From Zanthoxylum bungeanum (Eukaryota > Streptophyta > Magnoliopsida > Sapindales > Rutaceae), in the NCBI GenBank assembly GCA_019454045.1, contig SKCR01001889.1, positions 124,001 through 188,000 of the forward strand: a DNA stretch of 64,000 nucleotides, written 5' to 3'. Under the pieces are notes generated by a model. The model was not told the DNA's origin. It saw only the letters and a list, made by a program, of their open reading frames with translations, and ran no database searches. How positions within the stretch are numbered: the stretch's first letter is position 1; the number at the start of each line of letters is the position of its first letter. The translations under genes and the position numbers were made by a program. Positions 22,963 to 34,339 of this stretch are shown here, one piece after another.

Positions 22963-24749
22963 AGGGTTCGTCCTCGAATCCTCTTTAAACTTAGGATATT
23001 ACCATAGGTCACAGAGTTCTCGTTTCTTTCTAATTCATCAACTTAAATTGAATTTATACTCGTAACCATCTTTATTCCATCTACTAAAACTCTTATTTCA
23101 CTAATTCACGATAACCGGGTTCATTATAACTTGGTGACTAAGATCTCCATTAAGCTGATCATTCATTCTTTTTCTAATGAAAACGCCTTAAATTTTCTCT
23201 TGTCTTAACTTTTATTTCATGTCTAGTACTTTTAAACTTTAGATCGAGAGGGAATTCCTTATCCTGTTTCCATTAAATTACCTGCTGGTTATCTACGGTC
23301 ACTCTATAATTATTATGGTATATCAAAAACAGTCTCATTCCCAAATCTTTTGCCATACTCCACATACTCCAGCTCATTTGCTACACCTTCTATTTCTTAA
23401 CTGTCTAGACTCCTTATATTTATTCTATAAGAAGATATATTCTAAGAGTCTTCTTGCTGAGAACTCAACACCCTCTTAACTTATTTTGCATAACTATTGG
23501 GCTTTGCTTTTCCACTTTTGCTTAAAGATCTTTTATCTCTATAAGTATTTGTGATCTCTATAACTGAGTTCCTTTATCTCGGCTTTGACTCTGAAAGGCT
23601 TATGCACACTCATATATATATATATTAGGCTGCTTACCGATTCCACCCTATAAATTTACTTGCCTCTGCTTATCTGTATAAATTTGGACCTTATAGTGTA
23701 AGGTCAGGTTCTTTATATACCTCTTATCTTATATTATCGTTCATCCCATGGGTTTATACTAAGGAGGTTGGTCCTGATAGTTTCTCTGGGAACTTAATTT
23801 TTTGAACCCTTTTTGTTTAAACTGCACTTCTATTATAGATGGGGATGTTGGCTATTTAGTTCTAGTTATAGTTCATACTTTATTCAAACCTTAATTTCAT
23901 TGCTACTGCAAGTCTGGTTACGATGTTTGATACTATCTTGTTTTCCATAGTCTAGTGCTGTCAAGGGTTGTTACTTAAATACATGCAAGTATACCGTATC
24001 TTGAGGATTCATTTGTTACGTTAATTGTAACTTTACACTAACTTATCTTCTCGATTCCATGGTATACTATATATCTACCAAACCACCCATACCCGTGGCT
24101 TAGGCCGTCCCAAACCCGTAGTGGTTTGGACAACTTAGACTAGGGCTGGGTACTTCTTGTCAATTACGGAAGCTGAAATATAATATAACCTTGGTTTAAT
24201 TTCAATGCCGAATAATCTTGCTGTTACACGCTTTTCTATTTGCTTACTAGATATTCTCTACTACGGTCGTTATACCTTAACAGCTTCACTCCTAAACTTT
24301 TCCTTAGTATTCTTTCATCCTATGTTTTATTCTACTCTATACTGAGAACTTTCTTGGTCTATGTCTCTGTCTTCTTATCTGAGGAAATATCTTCTTCCTT
24401 TACATATCTACAATTTGGTCAAACCTTGGTTCCTTGGAATCTCGGTCATTACTTGACTACTACTTTATTTATGTACTGCTCCATCTAAACAACTTCTTTC
24501 CTGATTCTTTTACTGAGAGTTGTCACTCACTTTTATTATGTTCTTAAACTACATCAGAAGGTCTTATGTTCTGGTCTTCTTTCACTATACTTTCACTTAT
24601 TCCTGGGAATATCTTAAGGCAACCTTGAAGGTCCATCCATACGACTGTTGTCCAACGAGGGTTGGGATGTTGGGAACTTATCCTGAGGTCTTTCTGATTA
24701 TGGTGATCTAATTGCACATACTGCTTATCTATGAGCCTAAGACTCTTGT

Positions 24750-24795
<46 letters not shown>

Positions 24796-25208
24796 TATAT
24801 ATATCTGATGTCTATGTCTATGTCTCTGTCTTTTTATCTGAGGAAATATCTTCTTCCTTTACATATCGACTATTTGGTCAAACCTTGGTTCCTTGGAATC
24901 TCGGTCATTACTTGACCACTACTGTATTTATGTACTGCTCTATCTAAACAACTTCTTTCCTGACTCTTTTACTGAGGGTTGTCACTCACTTTTATTTTAT
25001 TCTTCAACTACATCAGAAGGTCTTATGTTCTGGTCTTCTTTCACTATAATTTCATTTATTCCTGGGAATATCTTAAGGCAACCTTGAAGGTCCATCTATA
25101 CGACTGTTGTCCAACGAGGGTTGGGATGGTGGGAACTTATCCTGAGGTCTTTCTGATTATGGTGATCTAATTGCACATACTGCTTATCTATGAGCCTAAG
25201 ACTCTTGT

Positions 25209-25244
<36 letters not shown>

Positions 25245-27388
25245 GATGTGTTTTCCTACGCTAGGATACTACTGCCAAAAATGTCTGGTTTACCTTCTTC
25301 AACTTTACTTCTGGTGATTTTCAACTATCACACACACCACATTTTCTACGAAATTCCTATTTGAGAAACTTATTCTGCTGGATATGTTTCTTTCTCATCT
25401 AGTTCTTTGAACTCCTTATATCTTTATTCCCCTGAGGGTTTCTAGTTCTAAGACGACATCTAGTTTTGGCTTGACTTACTGTGACTTCAAGCTTTTCCGC
25501 CTTATATAGAATTTTACCATCTCATGATTTTTATCTATGTTCTGTTGAACTTATTGGCTCTACCATCTCGACACCTCGTAATCCATCTATTATGTTAAAT
25601 ACTCTTATTTACTTTGTTCTTCTTCTTGCTGGGCTCAAGATAGGGAATGGATACATGCTTATATGTCTGGTTAGGTGTCTAAATACTTACCAAAGTCGGG
25701 GGCTATTGCAAAGAAAAACTTATATTCATACTGCTGGAAACTGAATTGACTTAATCCATGCCTTAGGGTTCCTTACTTTTTACTAATCATCCTGAAATCT
25801 TCACTTACATTACTGTATCCAAACTACATTACATATGCTACTATATGTACTGATTTCTCTTATCACTTATGTTTTCTTTCTTATTGTTTTCAGATCCTAT
25901 CTCTTAGCTCTACGTCATGTTATCGAGGCTAGTGATAGCTAGTTCTTTTGACTACTTCTTAGATTTCTGCTCTATACTCTTGCTATAAATCACGGCTATG
26001 ACACTATGTTCTACTATCTATACTGATACCCTTGTCACTCCTAAATATCTCTAATTTCATGGGTCTATTCTTGTATACTCCTATGAACTGACTTTGGCTG
26101 ATATGTATGTTCTATTATATTTGGTCTATTCTGTAGACTTCTACTAGTCTTGCAAGCCTCAGGCGGACTTGCCTTGATCTTTGGGCTACACAGGTTTTTT
26201 TTTTATATCCTCGAACTTCCTTAATTATTTTTCTAGGTGATCTGTCTTCCAAGATCTTTCCATCTCTTAAAATGAGCTTTCATCAAGCTTCTTACGGTCG
26301 TTTATATCTATACTAGTAGGGACTAGGGCAAACATTTTATATCTAGATAAGTTTCGGTATCCTCGTTCTAGTACTATGTGTTATGGTAAGGTCTATTTCT
26401 CATGTAAGGTAGATATGAGCTAGATTCCATCACGACAACTTTCTTAACTGGTATCACTAAGCGATGGTAAACCAGATAGCTCAGAATCTTATCTCCATCA
26501 GGTTGCTTGGTTAAGGCAACTAATCATTTTTCTGACATCATCCGTCTTATTTGCCTACGGGCCTGGGTTTGGGGAATCTAGAATCTCCACATCCTTATGG
26601 CATCTCACATCTATTAGAAGCCTCCACGACTAATCACGATTTCTTGCTTCTTCCGCCTTATGGCTGTTCTTGGTTATTCGGGGAACTCGCTATCTATACG
26701 AAGTGCTCGAGAGTTATTGGATCAACTTAGAAGAATTTTCGGAAGAGGAAAGAAATCTTACTTGGAGGGAAAGAACTTTATTTAGGTCTACTCGGTATTT
26801 TACTCTTGTTCGGACTTACTATATTCGTCTTCACTATCCCAAGTTTTGGTGTTTTCCATCTTATCTCGTTCTATACTTCTATCTATTTACTGCCTCTGGT
26901 TACTTAGATCGTCTGTACCTTATCCTTTTTCTTTCCTTATTTTTCTTTTTAGCTTTCTCTATCTCTTCCTACTTTCTTAGGTGGCTATCCATAGAATTTT
27001 ATTATTTCTTTCTGTCTCCTTACTTTTCCGTCTTCGGCTGCTTAAACCTCTACACATCTCTCATTCCTTTATTTTAACTCATTTTCCCACTCCATTGGAT
27101 AATTTTCTTAAAATCTTACTGTTTGGTTTCATAGCTCGTTTTGTACTTCTAGTAATAGGTCAGAATAACTACAGGGAATTCTCAACTTAGATTTAGAGTA
27201 TATTTGTTCTCGCGAGGAATACTATTCGAATAGTCAGGGATAGCTTACTAACCTGTCTATGGATCTTGAGGACGTACTTGAGGATCAGATACTGGAGAGG
27301 TAGTGCCCCGCATATAAGTATATCGGACATACTATTTATACAAGACCCCAGCACTCTACCCATTGCAGCCACTGACTCCCTAGACCAT
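22963..27388 (-). mobile_element. Interior of element H, no recognisable proteins
   Basis: 4.4 kb, pyrimidine-rich on the plus strand. Reading both strands I find no RT YxDD, integrase or capsid motif. A plus-strand frame of 135 codons at 26670-27077 is rich in F, Y, L and S and looks like chance in CT-rich DNA. The purine-rich minus strand of 26700-27000 might be a decayed gag, but I cannot show it. It contains the 459-bp tandem duplication described separately. I call it LARD-like. Confidence 0.55.
24358..25250. repeat. 459-bp tandem duplication, each unit ending in (TA)n
   Basis: Unit 1 is 24358-24816 and unit 2 is 24817-about 25250. They are near-identical, including GAGGAAATATCTTCTTCC and GAGGGTTGGGATG blocks. 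Each unit ends in an alternating TA tract (24752-24804 and 25212-25242). Confidence 0.9.
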
Positions 27389-27400
27389 GCTCGGATACCA
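27389..27400 (-). other. Primer-binding site of element H
   Basis: The minus strand reads TGGTATCCGAGC, one base off the usual TGGTATCAGAGC, four bases from the LTR end (27405). Confidence 0.7.
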
Positions 27401-27404
27401 TCTT

Positions 27405-28744
27405 TGTAGCATCCTCAATCCGGAAGATGTTACCGGCAAGGAACAGGTCACACCATTCCCCTGAGCCTCTGACTCTTCAACCTTAAACATTTACCAATAC
27501 TCTTTTCAAGTAAAGGCTATCATTTTGAGGGTATCGTACTCTTATCATGATGTAAAATGTACATACGAGTTGATACGAGACTTATAGGGTAGCCTCTAAC
27601 GTGTTCGGGTGAAACTGAAATGGTTAGAAATGGATTTAAAGAATTTTTTGACCTCGCGTCATGAGGCATGTCAGGGCTCGTCGCGACGCGTATCGTCCAG
27701 AGGCGTACCCAAACTTTTACCTTGCGCGTCATGATGCAAGAACCTTTCACATCGTGACAGGAACCAGACCAGAAGCATTTCTGGGAAAATTCCCAGATCG
27801 CATCACGACGCTGAGTGTTCTGCGTCACGACGCAAGGTTAAATTTCATGTCTTTTTCTTTATTTCCTCATACTCAATTACCCAATATTTTCCCTTAACAT
27901 TCTATACAAGCAATTGACAAAAATAAGTATTCAAAACACCATTAATATCATTCTCAACATTTCCACACATCCATTCTATATACTCAATTAGTTTATAACC
28001 AAAATTTAGCAATTTGGGGTTTCCCCACACTCACTATTTCTTAAAACAATCTCATTTAATCATCATCACAATCAAATTACCCACATACTATAATCATCAA
28101 AACTCAATATACACAATTTTGGGTCAATATCATTTTCTTACCTTCTTCATGCTTAATTCTTCTTTAATTCTCCAAACTTGGAGGTTGATAATCCTTTTTC
28201 TTGTTTCTCTTTTCATCTTATTCATTTCCTCTTCTTCTTTTCTTCTTCTCCTTCTTCTCTCTTCTTGCTCCCACGTTTTCCTATTTCTTTTGTTTCTAAT
28301 TTATGTATTTATGAATAGTGTCTTTCTTTTATAGTTGGTCATTAAAAAAAAAGTGTAGAATATTGGAGAAGCTTGTGGAATTTACTAGAATGCCCTCGGG
28401 TACTATTCTTCTGAAGTTTTTTATTCTGCATTTTTAGCCCATTTCTGGTTTGGTTTTGGAAAAATGATGAACATAAAAGTTGTAAATTTCGATCTCAGCT
28501 CTCCGACGATATAAAATTCATAAAAATTAGAATTTGCATGAGAAAGTTACAGTTCAATTATCATGGGCCATCCGGAATGGAACTTCATAGAATTTCGTAT
28601 CAGAATTTCGAAGAATTTACCGTTTGTCTCCAAAGTCGTTCCGTGAGTATATTTATGCCCCAATATAATTTATATTACGCTATCTTCATCCCATGATGTA
28701 ACAGTACTATACTGCAATAGTAGTATAGACTATCGATCGTTACA
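27405..28744 (-). repeat. 5' LTR of element H
   Basis: Complete LTR of 1340 bp, TGTAACGATCG at the outer end and ACA at the PBS side (read on minus). It carries the long CpG block (27654-27835), including GTCGCGACGCG and ATCACGACGC, and a TATA box at 28327-28334. Near the outer end lies a palindromic CTATACTACTATTGCAGTATAG (about 28705-28730). Confidence 0.8.
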
Positions 28745-29960
28745 TATTTGTTTCTGATAAGTTTGTACTAACCAAAAATGATGTCTATGTAGGAAAATGA
28801 TACCTCACTGAGGGCCATTTTAAGTCAATATAATTACTGTCAATCGACACAGTACTAATAATAAAGCTACATCTTCTGCTTATATTATATAGTCACAAAA
28901 TGTATGGCATGAGAGGTTAGAGCATGTTAATTATGATACAATGCGTTAATTAATTAACAAAGACCTTATACCTAAAATTAAAATTGAGAACCAATATAAA
29001 TGTGAGGCATGTATTGAAGCAAAAATGAATAGAGCATCATTACATTTCATATAACGAAGTTCTGAACCCTTGGAACTTATACACACCGATGTGTGTGATA
29101 TAAATATTGTGCAAACCAGAGGCAGTATAAGTATTTTTTCATTTTAATCGATGATAGCACAAAATTCTGTTATGTGTATTTACTGAGGAGCAGAGATGAA
29201 GCTATTGTGAGATTTATACACTACAGGAACGAAGTTGAAAATCAACTTGGTAAGAAAATCAAAAGAATCAGGAGTGATAGGGGAGGTGAATATGTGTCAC
29301 CATTCAGTGAATGTTGTTCCAATCATGGAATTATTCACTAAACTACTGCTCCTTATTCACCTCAACAAAACAGGATTACGTAATGAAAAAACTGAACGTT
29401 GAAGGAAGTGATGAATGTCATGTTGACAAGTTCTGGTTTACCCCAGAACTTATGGGGGGAAGTCTTGCTTTTCGCCAACTAAGTTATGAAGAAGTTACCA
29501 CACAGAAGATTGAACAAGACACTATATGAATTGTGGAAATGTTTCATACCTTCTTACAAATATCTAAAAGTGTGGGGGTGTCTCGCTAAAGTAATGGTTC
29601 CTGAATCAAAGAAGGTTAGAATAAGACCCAAGACTATTGATTGTATATTCATTGGATATGCTCATAACAATAGTGTGTAACGATTATTGGTAGATAAGTC
29701 TGAAATTCCTGACATCAATCCAAATATGATAATTGAGTCCAGGAATACAACATTCTTGAAGAGAATTTTCCTTGTAAAGGAAAAACAAAGAACAATGTTT
29801 CTTAAAAAAAACTATTGATACTGCTAAAGGCAATAATCAAGTTGACCAAGAATCAGATCAACATGAAAATATTGAGGAAAATAAACCTAGACGTAGCAAA
29901 AGAGCTAGAACGTCTAAGTCATTTGGACATGATTTTCTGACATACTCTTAGAAAATGAGA
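28745..29960 (+). pseudogene. Copia G integrase relic
   Basis: DNA-joining enzyme of element G. It begins inside the segment before integrase (SDKFVLTKNDVYVGKGYL in frame at about 28753) and has the zinc-binding HHCC region (WHERLGHVNYDTMRR to YKCEACIEAK, about 28905-29015). The catalytic core follows: first Asp in HTDVCD (about 29080) and second Asp in IRSDRGGEY (about 29270-29293). The expected catalytic Glu after PYSPQQNRIT is replaced by TAA then TGA (29381-29386). The C-terminal part (29486-29690) has YLKVWGCLAKVMVPESKK and IDCIFIGYAHNN. The linker to RT contains RRSKRARTSKSFG. Multiple stops and frame changes. Confidence 0.85.
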
Positions 29961-30912
29961 AAATACACATTTGTGGAAAGAGGCTATCAATAGCGATTGA
30001 TTCTATCCTTCAAAACCATACTTGAGAGTTTGTTGATCTTCCTCCAGGTTGTAAGCCGTTGGGCTACAAATGGATTTTCAAACAGAAGATGAAGTCGGAT
30101 AGTTCAATAGATAAGTACAAGGTAAAACTTGTCATAAAAGGTTATAGACAAAAAAAGGCCTTGATTACTTTGATACCTATTCACCAATGACTTGTATCAC
30201 ATAAATAAGAATTCTTATAGCCATAGCAGCTATATTTGGTCTTGAAATACATCAAATGGATGTGAAGACAGCATTCTTAAATGGTGAGTTAGATGAAGAT
30301 ATTTACATGGAACAACCAGAAGGTTTCAATGTTCCTGGACAAGAACAAAAGGCGTGCAAACTTGTAAAATCCTTATACGGATTAAAACAAGCACCTAAAT
30401 AATGGCATGAAAAATTTGACAAATAGATTTTGTCAAGTGGGTTCAAAATCAATGAGTGTGATAAGTGTGCATACACTAAATCAACTCAAAAATTAGGGTC
30501 ATTGTGTGTCTCTACATAAATGATATGCTGATAATTGGTAGTAATCATGAGATGATTCAGTCTACCAAGAAAGTATTGACCAGCAAATTTGATATGAAAG
30601 ATTTAGGAGTAGCTGATATGATCTTAGGAATTAAGATTTCCAAAACATCAGAAAGGTACGTATTATCTCAATCTCATTATGTTGAGAAGATACTTGAGAA
30701 ATATAATAAATGAGATCTAAATATGGCTATAACTCTTGTGGACCTAACTCTTAATCTATCAAAGAATACTGACTCAAGTGTATCGCAACTAGAGTATTTG
30801 AGAATCATCAGAAGTATGATATATCTCACAAATTATACATGACCAGATATCGCTCAAGTTGTAAACAAGCTTAGCAGATATATAAGTAACCATGACATAA
30901 CCACTGGAAAGT
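29961..30912 (+). pseudogene. Copia G reverse transcriptase relic
   Basis: Follows integrase in the usual Copia order. Visible motifs are GYKWIFKQKMKSD (about 30064), HQMDVKTAFLNGELDEDIYM (about 30250), KSLYGLKQAPK (about 30370) and the active-site region at 30504-30535, read as LYINDMLI where functional elements have YVDDML; the first Asp is therefore Asn. DMKDLGVADMILGIKI and LSQSHYVEKILEKYNK follow (to 30713). There are stops at several places, including after QAPK. Confidence 0.85.
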
Positions 30913-31462
30913 CATAGTAAGAGTTTTGAGGTATCTGATGGAAACGTCAAAATATGGTTTGCATTATACGAGATATCTTGTTGTTCTAAAGGGATACAAC
31001 AATGCTAATTGGATATCTGATACAGTAGATTCCAAATCCACTAGGGGAATTATTTTCACACTTGGTGGTGCAGCCATGTCATTAAAATCCTCGAAACAAA
31101 CATGTATTGCCCAATCTACTATAGAATCTGAGTTCATAGCATTAGACAAAGCAGCGGAAAAAGCGGAATGGCTTCGAAATTTCCTAGAGGATATTCCAAA
31201 TTGGCCAAAACCAGTGCCAGCTATAAACATACATTGTGATAGTCAATCAGCTATTGGGAGAGCCTAAAATATAATGTATAATGGTAAGTCTCAACACATA
31301 CGTCACAGACATAATACCATACGGAAATTGCTCTCAATTGACATAATTTTGATAGATTATGTCAAATCGAAGGAAAACTTAGTGGATCCACTTACTAAAG
31401 GTTTACCTAGAGAGAAAGATGAGAAGTTATCAAGGGGAATAGGCTTGAAGCCTATAAATTAA
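30913..31462 (+). pseudogene. Copia G RNase H relic
   Basis: C-terminal domain of the polyprotein, which removes RNA during reverse transcription. 30926-31267 has [13 protein letters not shown], the catalytic-Asp region read as [10 protein letters not shown] (first Asp changed to Asn), [26 protein letters not shown] with the catalytic Glu, and [11 protein letters not shown] with the third acidic residue. A single stop (TAA, 31265) separates it from the closing segment 31274-31462 (HIRHRHNTIR, VDPLTKGL, GLKPIN) that ends most Copia polyproteins. Confidence 0.9.
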
Positions 31463-32033
31463 GAATTGTCACTGTGGAAACACAACCTAACTGACTGGAG
31501 ATCCCAAGATCTAGGTAAAAGGGACAATAGAAACTTTGTGTAATTCAAAACAAACACTGTAGAGTTCCATACTCTAACTCATTCTTATAATGATACAGAG
31601 TGTTTTCTGTCAATGTTAAGATAAATTAAAGCTTTTAATGATCACTATATTAGGAGAAGAATTCTAATGGGGGTAAAGGCATATTACCTCTTTATAGTAA
31701 ATCACCTATTTCAAGTAAGAAGTGAGGCCCCTGTCATGGGAATTTTACAGGCTGGATTTTCTAAAGTACTTGATGAATCTATAACCAATATTCATGGTTG
31801 AATTGAACACAACCGTAGAATGAAAAATGGTCAAAGTGAAGCTGTGTGTTGGTAATTTTCTGGGTTTACACCAACGGCGGAACAGTTCAAGACTATGGGT
31901 CACTGGTTCGCCAAGTAAATCCGATTTTGATTCATTATGAAAGGTCCAAGGTGAAAGCTACTTATTTCGATGCAGTTTTATTTCACGGAAACTTTTTAAG
32001 TGTCTGCATTAATATTAGAGAATTATGGGGGAT
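31463..32033 (+). mobile_element. 3' untranslated region and PPT of Copia G
   Basis: About 570 bp without coding capacity. It ends in the purine tract ATTATGGGGGAT (32022-32033) directly before the LTR start. Confidence 0.7.
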
Positions 32034-32530
32034 TGTTGGAAATTATCTAATATATATAGGAAATGTAGGAGAGACATGTCACTTGAGTAATGCCTGATGG
32101 GAAAAGGCACAAAGATGAAAGGACATATCCTCTAAGTATAGGAACGTGTCTCTAGACTTCAAAGGGCATAAGGAAATGGTATAACCTTTGGGAGGGTTAC
32201 ACCTTAAACCAAAGGGTGCCCACAATAGCTCACTTCCATGCCTATAAATTAAGAGGCCTTGAGTTCATTTCGAACAATCAAAAAAATATTCATCAGTCTT
32301 TCATTCTGTCTAGAGAGTTATCTTAAAAGAGAGAGTTTACTTCATCTTTCTTGTTCAAGTTCTTGTGATATGGAGTGCCCTTTCTACAAGAAGTATCCAA
32401 GTAATCTTGGGAGAACATTAGCCACAAAACATCCATAGATCACCGAGGTGAGGCTAATAGGTTCTTAAAGACAGAGGCAACTCAACTTGGATTCATTTTT
32501 CGATCATCTTCAATATTTTTTCTAGGTTTT
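32034..32530 (+). repeat. 3' LTR of Copia G
   Basis: Starts TGTTGGAAATTATC and is collinear with 18867-19366. TATA box at 32243-32250. Similarity fades near 32530, so the end is approximate and I could not find a TSD. Confidence 0.75.
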
Positions 32531-32903
32531 TTTAAGTTTTATGATTATGATATTTGATTGCATGATAGTGGAAATTGACTGTATAATGCATTTTAAAATC
32601 GGTAAATGACACATTCTAAACAACACATATCAATTATATAATGAATTGTAGTTGTAGATAAACCATAAATAAAGTACATATCTTTGTTTGTTGTCTATGA
32701 ATTATTATAGATTACCGATCTCATACTTAAATCTACTTGTATATGACACTCATACATTAAATCTGAGACTACATGAGTAGTCAAAGGTATTTCAGATAAT
32801 TTGAATATGTGAATAATTCAAATGAATAATGAATGAAAAATACATATTTTATTAATAAGCCATTTACTTGATATATGAAGCTCTTGGGCATAAAACTTAA
32901 CAA
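32531..32903. other. AT-rich spacer, nothing recognised
   Basis: No gene or element end seen. Confidence 0.5.
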
Positions 32904-33694
32904 GTTCTAGATAGGGGTGAGCAAAACCGGTTTCGGTTCCGGTTCCGCATAGAACCGGAAACTACCCAGAAAAATTCGGTTCCGCACTAAGTGGAACCAG
33001 AACCTACCCAATTAAACAGGGTACCCTATTATTCGGTTCCAATCCGGTTCCGATCCGGTTCCGGTCCGATTTTGAATTACCCTATTTTAAAATATTTTAA
33101 TGAAAACTACATTTCGATACGAGTCCGTAGGAAAAAACGGGGACCAAATCGAAGTGCGGAAGCTCGAGAACGAAGAAAATGAAGTTACCTGAGCGAAAAT
33201 GAAGTTAATAAATTATACTTTGCTACTTAACATAGCTCATTAAGATACATTAAAGCGTTTCAAAATCCACTGATTTAGAAAAATTTAATAAATGATGAGT
33301 TACCTGGGTGATGCTGATGATGAACTGACGAAACCGATGGTGAATAGCAGCTTGTTGCTTAAGCTTAGCAGCAACAGGTTTGCTTAACGTTTTTAGCGCG
33401 AGCGTTCCAAGCTTCAATACTAGCAAAACCATTACTAACGACTCTTTAAAATTTGTATAATTAAATAATGAACGCCAAATGTTTAAAATTTATGTTCATA
33501 TAAATCGGTTCCATGATCCGGTTCCGGTTCCGACCATTTTGGAACCGAAACCTACCCGGATAAAATCGGTTCCTTCATATTTGGAACCGGTACCTACCCG
33601 ATTACAACTGGTTCCGGTTCCAAACCCGGAAAATTGGTCCGGTTCCAACCAGTTCCGGGTAGAACCGGAACCGGTGCTCACCTCTAGTTCTAGA
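32904..33694. mobile_element. hAT-type MITE with 8-bp TSD GTTCTAGA
   Basis: A 775-bp non-autonomous element (32912-33686) flanked by perfect 8-bp direct repeats GTTCTAGA (32904-32911, 33687-33694), the TSD length of hAT elements. Termini are TAGGGGTGAGCA on the left and TAGAGGTGAGCA on the right (reverse complement). Both ends carry clustered subterminal GGTTCCGGTTCC-type repeats, which in hAT elements are transposase binding sites. The middle (33180-33450) has no transposase. Its ends match the larger hAT at 49281-63625, a possible source of transposase. Confidence 0.9.
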
Positions 33695-34339
33695 TGACAA
33701 AATATAGAGGATTTGAATCCTCATTACATTTTATGAAGTAAGATACGTGTATTATTTGTATGGATTTTTGGATATTTAAATCTATAAAAAAAATTCTGAA
33801 TTTTCATTTTATCATTTTTAAGTTATTTAATTTTAAACGTCCAAAATAAAATAAAATAACATCCATAATTAAACAATACCAATTTAACATCCAAAATAAC
33901 ATTTATAATTCGTAATCCTTCTAAAATATTCTTAATAAATCTAAAAATATAATGAAATTATAAAATAAAAAATTAATTATTTTTTATTTTATTTTCGGGT
34001 TCTGAATCATGATGTTATTTTTATTAATGCATATCCAAAAAAATTTTAGATCTAGATCTGAATCTTTCGAGTAAAACTACTATCCTTACATAAATGGTTA
34101 TTGGAAACAATAATCTTCACTCTAAAATGACTAGTGGATACCAATTACAAATTTTTTCGTATATAAATCTATTAGAATACTTGAGAATTCACAATTTCTT
34201 CATTTCAAAGTTATCAAAATATTTAAAATCTTCATTTATTCACTCGAAATTCAATGAGTGTTCACTTTTCTACCAAGACATTATAAAATGACTAAAATAC
34301 CCATTTTAAATTTTAATTTAATTTTAATTTTTTTATTAA
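33695..34339. other. AT-rich DNA, nothing recognised
   Basis: No coding frame of substance. Contains short degenerate AT stretches only. Confidence 0.5.

Larger units (their letters stand above)
21777..28744 (-). mobile_element. Non-autonomous Del/Tekay-like Gypsy element H, minus strand
   Basis: Direct repeats at 21777-22943 and 27405-28744 are the LTRs. The orientation is set by a G-rich polypurine tract on the minus strand next to the left LTR (22944-22962) and a Met-tRNA-type PBS, TGGTATCCGAGC, next to the right LTR (27400-27389). The LTR outer end reads TGTAACG. The 4.4-kb interior shows no gag, RT or integrase that I can recognise. It interrupts Copia G; the right flank is TATTT but no left copy is found because the left LTR end is missing. 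Confidence 0.75.
18867..32530 (+). mobile_element. Ty1/Copia element G, plus strand, split by element H
   Basis: The 5' LTR (18867-about 19366) and 3' LTR (32034-about 32530) are clear direct repeats of about 0.5 kb starting TGTTGGAAATT. Gag lies at 20299-21119; integrase, RT and RNase H relics lie at 28745-31462; a purine tract precedes the 3' LTR. Element H and rearranged DNA (about 21120-28744) separate gag from integrase, and the protease segment is lost. No standard PBS follows the 5' LTR, and the unusually long leader may contain foreign DNA. The LTR 3' ends are approximate. Confidence 0.8.

Noticed and set aside
26670..27077. 135-codon frame, hydrophobic C-terminus
   Set aside because: It sits in pyrimidine-rich DNA where plus-strand frames give F, L, Y and S runs. 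No start context, no homologue in view and inside a non-coding element.
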